A stretch of 64,000 nt of DNA from Sphingosinicella microcystinivorans (GTDB lineage Bacteria; Pseudomonadota; Alphaproteobacteria; Sphingomonadales; Sphingomonadaceae), in NCBI RefSeq assembly GCF_027941835.1, contig NZ_CP116005.1, positions 3,115,501 to 3,179,500 of the forward strand. Direction: 5' to 3'. Within the stretch, counting starts at the first letter, position 1. Every line of letters begins with the position of its first letter. The notes under the pieces are model-generated. The model ran no database searches. It saw only the letters and a list, made by a program, of their open reading frames with translations, and was not told where the DNA came from. A program made the translations under genes and the position numbers. Below, in pieces: positions 56,518-64,000 of the stretch.

Positions 56518-56593
56518 TGGTGGGCGGTGACAGGCTCGAACTGCCGACCCTCTCGGTGTAAACGAGATGCTCTACCAACTGAGCTAACCGCCC
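56518..56593 (-). tRNA. tRNA-Val (UAC)
   Basis: A 76-nt minus-strand gene including CCA. Acceptor GGGCGGT with ACCGCCC, anticodon arm TCTCG-TTTACAC-CGAGA with anticodon TAC, T loop TTCGAGC. Together with tRNA-Val (CAC) it brackets the outer-membrane and DUF3597 genes. Confidence 0.95.
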
Positions 56594-56665
56594 TTATTCG
56601 CTTGCGCGTGCTTTTGCCCAACGGCTAGGGACGCGGCAAGCCCTATATCAGCAAAAGGACAGGCC

Positions 56666-57118
56666 GTGACCGCAGACACCCTCGTGATGACGCTCGAAAC
56701 GGGCGACGTGAAAATCCGCCTTCGCCGGGACGTCGCCCCGAACCATGTCGAGCGCATCCAGACGCTCGCGGACGAAGGCTTCTACGACGGCGTGCCCTTC
56801 CACCGCGTGATCCCCGGCTTCATGGCGCAGGGCGGCGACCCGACCGGCACCGGCACCAGCGGTTCCGACAAGCCGGACCTCAAGGCCGAGTTCAACGACG
56901 TGCCGCACGTGCGCGGCGTCTGCTCGATGGCGCGGACGGCGAATCCGCACTCGGCGAACAGCCAGTTCTTCATCTGCTTCGACGACGCGCGCTTCCTCGA
57001 CCGCCAGTACACGGTGTGGGGCGAGGTGATCGAGGGCATGGAGCACATCGACGCGCTGCCCAAGGGCGAGCCGCCGCGCGAGCCGGGCAAGATCCTGAAG
57101 TTCCGCTCGGAAGCGTGA
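56666..57118 (+). CDS. Peptidyl-prolyl cis-trans isomerase (cyclophilin)
   Basis: A 150-aa cyclophilin-type PPIase without a signal peptide, so cytoplasmic. It has FHRVIPGFMAQGGDPTGTGTSG, SMARTANPHSANSQFFIC and GEVIEGMEHID; the catalytic arginine is in FHRVIPGF. It begins with GTG 56666 after AAAGGA, or with ATG 56687. Cyclophilins assist folding; together with the trigger factor in this window they give two unrelated PPIases. Confidence 0.95.
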   Translation: MTADTLVMTLETGDVKIRLRRDVAPNHVERIQTLADEGFYDGVPFHRVIPGFMAQGGDPTGTGTSGSDKPDLKAEFNDVPHVRGVCSMARTANPHSANSQFFICFDDARFLDRQYTVWGEVIEGMEHIDALPKGEPPREPGKILKFRSEA

Positions 57119-57175
57119 ACATAAAGGGAAGGCGATTGTACCGATTGCAAAACCCGCAGGGTTGACGCCGCCACC

Positions 57176-57250
57176 GTTCCACATACCCGTCATACCGGCG
57201 TAGGCCGGTATCCATGGAACCGTGGTTATGGGCCCCGGCCTTCGCCGGGG
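57176..57250. repeat. Paired REP-like hairpins
   Basis: Two adjacent palindromes: TACCGGC-GTAG-GCCGGTA (57193-57210), flanked outward by GTTCCA/TGGAAC, and CCCCGGC-CTTC-GCCGGGG (57233-57250). Read as protein they give the PRRRPGP and WIPAYAGMT strings known from dispersed repeats in many proteobacteria. They sit in the gap after the cyclophilin gene and carry no gene. Confidence 0.75.
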
Positions 57251-57320
57251 TGACGAAAAGGGGAGGATGCCTGCTGCTACCTCCGCTAGGCTCATTCTAC
57301 CGGTATATGATCGCCAAATA

Positions 57321-57349
57321 AAAAGGGCGTCCCAACAGGACGCCCTTTT
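57321..57349 (-). terminator. Bidirectional terminator near the second GlsB-like gene
   Basis: AAAAGGGCGTCC pairs with GGACGCCCTTTT around CAACA, a perfect 12-bp stem with A/T runs at both ends. On the minus strand it ends the GlsB-like gene about 20 bases after its stop, and on the plus strand it can end readthrough from the cyclophilin. Confidence 0.85.
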
Positions 57350-57369
57350 CGTTTCCGGCTGACCCGGCG

Positions 57370-57630
57370 CTAGCGGACGGCGCCGCGGCGGATCAGGTTG
57401 ACGATCGCCAGCAGCACGACCGCACCGAGCAGCGACCAGAGAATCGTCATCAGGTTGAGCGGCGCGTTCAGGATCGAGGCGCCGCCGCCGAGCAGGAAGC
57501 CGGCGATCAGCGCGCCGACGACGCCGACCACGATATTGAGGAAAAGGCCCTGCTGGGCATCGGTACGCATGATCATGCTGGCCACCCAGCCGATCAGGCC
57601 GCCAACGATAAGCACGAGAATGAGATTCAT
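57370..57630 (-). CDS. GlsB/YeaQ/YmgE family small membrane protein
   Basis: An 86-aa, three-segment Gly-rich membrane protein (LVLIVGGLIGWVASMIM, IVVGVVGALIAGFLLGGG, LLGAVVLLAIVNLIRRG). It is the same length as the paralogue at 16812-17072 and has the same segment order, but the sequences differ. It is strongly predicted as an integral membrane protein; the family is stress-linked and its role is unresolved. Confidence 0.9.
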   Translation of the reverse strand: MNLILVLIVGGLIGWVASMIMRTDAQQGLFLNIVVGVVGALIAGFLLGGGASILNAPLNLMTILWSLLGAVVLLAIVNLIRRGAVR

Positions 57631-57708
57631 GGCGAACTCCCTCCATTGGCTCAGGCGAGAACCTGAGCCAATAAAGCGAAGCAGTCGCCGGATTGTTCCG
57701 CGTATGCC

Positions 57709-59775
<2,067 letters not shown>

Positions 59776-59864
59776 AGCGGCAGTCTCCATCCGATGGCCC
59801 GAATCGGCGATCACGCATAGTGACACCCGCGTGGAGAGTCACCCGCTTGGAAGAATGAGGACGC

Positions 59865-61100
59865 GTGCTTAGGACTTCATCCGGACGCCCGGAGAAAAAA
59901 TCCACGCTGGGCATGGTGACGCTGCTCGGCGGGCTGACCGCGTTCGGCGCGCTCTCCATCGACATGTACCTGCCCGCGCTTCCGGCGATCGCCAACGACT
60001 TCGGCGCTTCGGACGGTGTCGTCGAACGCTCGCTGGCGACCTTCCTCGCGGGCCTCGCGCTCGGGCAACTGTTCTACGGGCCGCTTTCCGACCGCATCGG
60101 GCGGCGGCCGCCGCTGATCGCGGGCGTCGCGATCTACGTGCTGGCGTCCGTGCTGTGCGCCTTCGCGACGTCTCCCAATGTGCTTGCCGCGCTCCGTTTC
60201 GGGCAGGGCGTGGGGGCCTGCGCCGGGATGGTGATCTCCCGCGCCATCGTCCGCGACGTGTTCGACCATCAGGAATCGGCGCGCGTGTTCTCGCTGATGA
60301 TGCTCGTGTTCGGGCTGGCGCCGGTGCTGGCGCCGCTGCTCGGCAGCTACCTGATGCTGGTGACGAGCTGGCGGGCGATTTTCGCCTTCATGACGCTGTT
60401 CGGGATGGTGATGCTGTACGCCGTCGTGTTCCGCCTCGGCGAGACGCGCTCCGACGCGACCGAGGCGACGGCGCGCGGCGAGCACCCGATCGCGGCGCTG
60501 AGGCTGCTTGCGACCAACCGCAAGCTGCTCGGCTACATGCTGGCGAGCGCCTGCAACAGCGCGTGCCTGTTCACCTACATCTCGGCCTCGCCGGCGCTGC
60601 TCATGGGCGCCTACGGCGTTTCGCCCACCGGCTTCGGCTGGCTGTTCGGGCTGAACGCGCTCGGCCTCATCATCGCCAGCCAGATCAATCGCGCGGCGCT
60701 CGCGCGCTTTCACGCCGACAGCATCCTCGCCGTCGCGAGCGTCGCCGCGGCGCTGTTCGGGCTGGCGCTGCTGGCGATCGCGCTTCTCGATGTCGGCGGG
60801 CTTCCGGCGATCATGGCGATGCTGTTCGGCATCCTCTCCAGCTTCGGGTTCATAATGGGCAATGCGAGCGCGGGCGCGCTCAGCGTCGATCCGGTACGCG
60901 CGGGCTCGATCAGCGCGCTGATGGGCGCCGCCGGTTTCACGGTCGGGGGGCTGACGATGACGATCGCCACCCTGTTCGCGGACGGAACCGCCATTCCGAT
61001 GGCGGCGGTGATGTGCGTGTCGCTGATGATCGCGGCAATGGCCTTTTTCGGGCTGACGCGCCGCGCGGCACCGCGCGCGGATGACCGATTTCATAGCTGA
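59865..61100 (+). CDS. MFS drug transporter, Bcr/CflA family
   Basis: Major-facilitator efflux protein of 411 aa with 12 TM segments and the drug:H+ antiporter motifs: LSIDMYLPALPAIANDF in TM1, GPLSDRIGRRPPLI (motif A) between TM2 and TM3, and GQGVGACAGMVISRAIVRD in TM4. It begins with GTG after GAGG. Bcr/CflA proteins export bicyclomycin, sulfonamides or other drugs; the substrate cannot be inferred. Confidence 0.93.
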   Translation: MLRTSSGRPEKKSTLGMVTLLGGLTAFGALSIDMYLPALPAIANDFGASDGVVERSLATFLAGLALGQLFYGPLSDRIGRRPPLIAGVAIYVLASVLCAFATSPNVLAALRFGQGVGACAGMVISRAIVRDVFDHQESARVFSLMMLVFGLAPVLAPLLGSYLMLVTSWRAIFAFMTLFGMVMLYAVVFRLGETRSDATEATARGEHPIAALRLLATNRKLLGYMLASACNSACLFTYISASPALLMGAYGVSPTGFGWLFGLNALGLIIASQINRAALARFHADSILAVASVAAALFGLALLAIALLDVGGLPAIMAMLFGILSSFGFIMGNASAGALSVDPVRAGSISALMGAAGFTVGGLTMTIATLFADGTAIPMAAVMCVSLMIAAMAFFGLTRRAAPRADDRFHS

Positions 61101-61155
61101 CGCCGCGCCGATCCGGCGTCACAAGTGACCCTTCCGAACCGGAGGGAGGCGCGAC

Positions 61156-61932
61156 ATGGGCAAGCTTGCAGGCAAGACGGCGATCATCACGGGCGCGGCG
61201 AGCGGCATCGGCCGCGCCAGCGCCGAGCTGTTCGCCGAGGAGGGCGCGCGCGTCTTCCTCGCCGACCGCAGCGAGGCTGTGCGCGACGTCGCCGCCGGGA
61301 TCGGCGACGCCGCTGCGGCGTTCACCGGGGACGTGGGCGACAAGGGCTTCGTCGACAGCCTCGTCGCGGCGGCGACGGCGGACGGCCCGCTCGATATCGC
61401 CTTTGCCAACGCGGGCATCTCCGGCGGCATGAACCGGCTGCTCGACCTCGAGGTCGGCGAATGGGAAGAGGTGCTGCGCGTCAACCTGATCGGCGCGTTC
61501 CTGCTGGTGCAGGCCGCGGCGCGCGAGATGGTGAAGGCGGGGAAGGGGGCGATCCTCTGCACGGCGTCGGTCGCGGGACTCCGCTCGGGCGCGGGCGGCT
61601 CGCCCTACAGCGCCTCGAAGGCCGGGGTCATCAATTTCGTGCAGACGAGCGCCTACCAGCTTTCCGGCACGGGCATAAGGATCAACGCGATCTGCCCCGG
61701 CGTCATCGAGACCGGCATGACCAAGCCGATGTTCGACATGGCGCGCGAACGCGGCACCGAAGGCAAGATCGGCCAGCTCAACCCGCTGAAACGCGCGGCG
61801 CAGCCGGTCGAGGTCGCGCGGCTGGCGGCGTTCCTCGTCTCGGACGACGCGTCCTACGTGAACGGGCAGGCTGTCGCGGTTGACGGCGGACTCTCCGCAT
61901 CGCACCCGGTCGTGCCGGGCAAGATCTGGTAG
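61156..61932 (+). CDS. Short-chain dehydrogenase/reductase
   Basis: Classical SDR of 258 aa: TGAASGIG at ~residues 13-20, FANAG (NNAG variant), catalytic YSASK and the C-terminal VNGQAVAVDGGLSASHP. ATG 61156 follows GGAGGGAGG. It is 55 bases after the MFS gene on the same strand. NAD(P)-dependent oxidoreductase; substrate unknown. Confidence 0.92.
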   Translation: MGKLAGKTAIITGAASGIGRASAELFAEEGARVFLADRSEAVRDVAAGIGDAAAAFTGDVGDKGFVDSLVAAATADGPLDIAFANAGISGGMNRLLDLEVGEWEEVLRVNLIGAFLLVQAAAREMVKAGKGAILCTASVAGLRSGAGGSPYSASKAGVINFVQTSAYQLSGTGIRINAICPGVIETGMTKPMFDMARERGTEGKIGQLNPLKRAAQPVEVARLAAFLVSDDASYVNGQAVAVDGGLSASHPVVPGKIW

Positions 61933-61941
61933 GTTCGGCCT

Positions 61942-62424
61942 TCAGGCGTCGTCGACGGGGATACCGGGCAGGTTTTTCGAGGTGCGGATGGTGAGCGACG
62001 TCTTCACGTGCTCGACGTTCGGCGCCGAGGTGAGGTGGGCGGTGAGGAAGCGCTGGAATTCCTGGAGGTCGTGGGCGACGATCTTCAGGATGAAGTCGAT
62101 CTCGCCGTTCAGCATGTGGCACTCGCGGATCGGCGGCAGGCCGGCGACGTGCTCCTCGAAGGCGCGCAGGTCGTTTTCGGCCTGACTCTTGAGGCTGACC
62201 ATCGCGAAGACCATGATGCCGTAGCCGAGCGCCTCCGGGTTGAGGTCGGCGTGGTAGCCGCGGATGATGCCGGCGGTTTCGAGCGCGCGGACGCGGCGCA
62301 GCGTCGGCGGCGCGGTCAGCCCGGCGCGCGCGGCGAGCTCGACGTTGGTGAGGCGGCCCTCGTCCTGAAGACTTTTCAGGACGATCCGGTCCGTTTCGTC
62401 GATAATATGTCGATTCGACGGCAT
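61942..62424 (-). CDS. Lrp/AsnC-family transcriptional regulator
   Basis: A 160-aa leucine-responsive-type regulator: an N-terminal winged helix (DETDRIVLKSLQDEGRLTNVELAARAGL, cited by its two halves; PTLRRVRALETAGIIRGY) and a C-terminal RAM/AsnC amino-acid-sensing domain (VSLKSQAENDLRAFEEHV, ECHMLNGEIDFILKIV). ATG 62424 was chosen over a TTG at 62433. It is divergent from the histidine kinase gene; target genes are unknown but could include the kinase. Confidence 0.92.
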   Translation of the reverse strand: MPSNRHIIDETDRIVLKSLQDEGRLTNVELAARAGLTAPPTLRRVRALETAGIIRGYHADLNPEALGYGIMVFAMVSLKSQAENDLRAFEEHVAGLPPIRECHMLNGEIDFILKIVAHDLQEFQRFLTAHLTSAPNVEHVKTSLTIRTSKNLPGIPVDDA

Positions 62425-62448
62425 TCGCCGCAACCTTTCAATGATTTC

Positions 62449-62485
62449 TTGCGAACTGTTATAATATAGTTGCGAAGAAGCGCAA
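62449..62485. promoter_or_regulatory. Lrp-type site cluster with a -10 box
   Basis: TTGCGAA occurs at 62449-62455 and again at 62470-62476, exactly 21 bp (two helical turns) apart, and the second copy forms TTGCG-AAGAAG-CGCAA with a downstream arm at 62481-62485. A consensus TATAAT (62460-62465) lies between the copies. The arrangement suits binding by the divergent Lrp-like regulator. Confidence 0.5.
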
Positions 62486-62581
62486 TTCGAACACGTCGTA
62501 AAGGCGGATTTAACCCAAAGACTTCAAAATTCCGGGCGAACGGGACACATTACGTTCCCGAAAGGATTGCGCGATTCCGCG

Positions 62582-64000
62582 ATGCGCCACGACGACACCA
62601 TAAGAACGGCCGTTGCGCTGGCGGAGCGGGATTCTCCCGACGCCCGCGCGGCCGCCTTTCGTCAGCTCATCGACCTGTCGCTGCAAGGCAAGGATTGCGC
62701 GGATGCGCGTCTGCGGCGGCGGGCGCTGAGGGCGCTGTCGCGGCTGAGCCGGGACGTGCCCGAATCGCTCCGCAACGCGATGATCGACAAGGCCGCGCGC
62801 GCCGGGGCGCGCAGCCTGCACCTGCGCCTGTTCCGGGGCAGCGTGTCGCACCACTACGACCGGATGTTGCAGGTCGCGCGCCTCGACGAGCCCGAATGGT
62901 GGCGGTTGGCAAGGCGGGCGCCGAGGCATCTCTACGCCGGGATGCTCTCGCGCCGTGATCTGCCGGGTCCGGTGCGCGAACTGCTTTCGGGTGGCGGCGC
63001 AGGGCCTGCCGCGGGGGGAGGGGCCGACCGGCTGTTCGTGCCCGACGCCGCCCTTGCCGCGAAGCCCGCCGAAGTGGTGGACAAGGCGCGTTTCGCGCCC
63101 GCGATGCCGTCGGCGGCGCTGGACGCGCCGGCGGCGCCCGCGCTCGAATCAGGCCGCAGCCAGATTCGGGAACTGCTCGACCGGATCTCGGCGTTTCGTT
63201 CGCGCGGGCATGAACCCGAACATGGCGAGGCCGCGGGGGAAGCCGCGCCCGAACCGCGCGAAAGCCCGACTGTCGAGGAACTGGAACGCCGGTGGACGTG
63301 GCGCTGCGACGAACAGGGCGTGCTCATCGAAAGCCCGGCGACGCCGCCGCAGCTCGTCGGGCACTGGCTCGTCGAGTTCGACAGCCCGGACGGCAGCGGG
63401 CAGGTGCGCCGCGCGGCGGAGCGCCGCGTGCCGTTCCGCGACGTGATCGTCACCTGCCAGCCGGAGCTCGAGCTTCCCGGCCGCTGGCGCATGTCCGGCC
63501 TGCCGCAGTTCGACCGCAAGACGGGCCGGTTTACGGGCTATTGGGGGAGCGCGATCGCGCTCGATCCGCCGGAGCGCATCGCCGCGGCCGCATCGCAGGC
63601 GGCGGGGCTGTTCGGCACGGGCGCCTCCAGCGAGGCGTTCGCGACGATGGCGCACGAGGTGCGCACGCCGCTCAACGCCATCATCGGCTTCGCGCAGCTG
63701 ATCGAGGGCGAAATCCTCGGCGAGGCCGGAGCCGCGTACAAGGCGCAGGCGGGCGACATATTGAAGCAGGCCGAGAAGCTGCTGAGCGCGTTCGACGACC
63801 TGTCCGACGCCGCGCGCATCGAGCAGGGCCGTTACCGCCCCGGCCTCGGCACGTTCGACGCGGCGGCGAAGGCGCGCGAGGTGATCGCGCGCTACGAGGG
63901 CCTCGCCGGGGATCGCGGCGTGGCGCTGGTGCCGTTCGTCGCCGATGCCATTCCGCCCGTCGCCTCCGATTCCTCGGTCTTCGAGCGCGCGCTGGCGCGG
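62582..64000 (+). CDS. Histidine kinase, 3' end beyond the window
   Basis: The reading frame is open for 473 codons to the edge. Residues ~1-130 are helical and Arg-rich and I do not recognise a family; residues ~215-335 look PAS-like (RRWTWRCDEQGVLIESPA, FTGYWGSAIALD). The HisKA dimerisation helix starts at about residue 350, with the phosphoacceptor H358 in TMAHEVRTPLNAIIGFAQL. No membrane segment is visible, so it is probably cytoplasmic. The ATPase domain must lie outside the window. ATG 62582 is the first in-frame start after the divergent promoter. Confidence 0.85.
   Translation, partial: MRHDDTIRTAVALAERDSPDARAAAFRQLIDLSLQGKDCADARLRRRALRALSRLSRDVPESLRNAMIDKAARAGARSLHLRLFRGSVSHHYDRMLQVARLDEPEWWRLARRAPRHLYAGMLSRRDLPGPVRELLSGGGAGPAAGGGADRLFVPDAALAAKPAEVVDKARFAPAMPSAALDAPAAPALESGRSQIRELLDRISAFRSRGHEPEHGEAAGEAAPEPRESPTVEELERRWTWRCDEQGVLIESPATPPQLVGHWLVEFDSPDGSGQVRRAAERRVPFRDVIVTCQPELELPGRWRMSGLPQFDRKTGRFTGYWGSAIALDPPERIAAAASQAAGLFGTGASSEAFATMAHEVRTPLNAIIGFAQLIEGEILGEAGAAYKAQAGDILKQAEKLLSAFDDLSDAARIEQGRYRPGLGTFDAAAKAREVIARYEGLAGDRGVALVPFVADAIPPVASDSSVFERALAR

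Overview
This is a high-GC chromosomal window from an alphaproteobacterium, most likely of the order Sphingomonadales. That placement rests on gene content and order, not on a database search: rplM-rpsI, rpmF-plsX-fabH-ihfA-merR, ffs-dnaX-ybaB, merC-zur-dxs-tlyA, tig-clpP-clpX-lon-hupB, fused pabB-pabC, short outer-membrane beta-barrels, DUF3597 and GlsB-type proteins, and palindromic repeats typical of the group. There is no prophage, rRNA operon, CRISPR array or complete insertion sequence. Most of the window is core chromosome, with a few accessory inserts.

Layout. 1-5.2 kb (mostly minus strand): a GMC oxidoreductase, the rplM-rpsI ribosomal operon with a strong terminator, heme A synthase and a LysR regulator. 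5.2-9.9 kb: a translationally coupled operon (DUF1338 dioxygenase, astC-like aminotransferase, astA, astD), divergent from the LysR gene across a perfect palindrome. It looks like arginine/ornithine catabolism through succinylated intermediates, but astB and astE are absent here. 10-17 kb: glutathione-dependent formaldehyde dehydrogenase, a phospholipase D-like protein, a thiolase-SDR pair, a metallo-beta-lactamase-fold hydrolase, a SIMPL-domain protein and a GlsB-like membrane protein. 17.4-23 kb: an RND efflux pair and a DUF445 protein. 23-30.6 kb: a CGNR zinc-finger regulator, an FAD amine oxidoreductase, aspartate aminotransferase, fused PabBC, an S9 peptidase and a glyoxalase II-like hydrolase.

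30.7-38.6 kb is housekeeping: rpmF, plsX, fabH, ihfA and a MerR regulator as one operon, then nudC and a CSS/EAL c-di-GMP phosphodiesterase on the other strand, then the 4.5S SRP RNA, dnaX and ybaB. 38.7-45 kb: a TetR/metal-dependent hydrolase divergent pair, cutA, merC-zur behind a Zur-box-like palindrome, dxs, a Phd-VapC toxin-antitoxin cassette between dxs and tlyA, and tRNA-Leu(UAG). 45.2-54.8 kb is the protein quality-control block (tig, clpP, clpX, lon, hupB), with a TonB-dependent receptor between clpX and lon. The trigger factor carries an unusual His-rich plus Lys/Ala-rich tail. 54.9-64 kb: two tRNA-Val genes in opposite orientation flanking a small outer-membrane protein and a DUF3597 protein, then a cyclophilin, a second GlsB-like protein, a FadJ-type fatty-acid oxidation protein, an MFS drug transporter, an SDR, an Lrp regulator and a soluble histidine kinase cut by the window edge.

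I see no complete, clearly undescribed multi-gene system. The best candidates for something new are the DUF1338-led ast operon without astB/astE, the merC-zur zinc unit, the metal-binding trigger-factor tail, and the toxin-antitoxin cassette whose start codon abuts a 40-bp inverted repeat.
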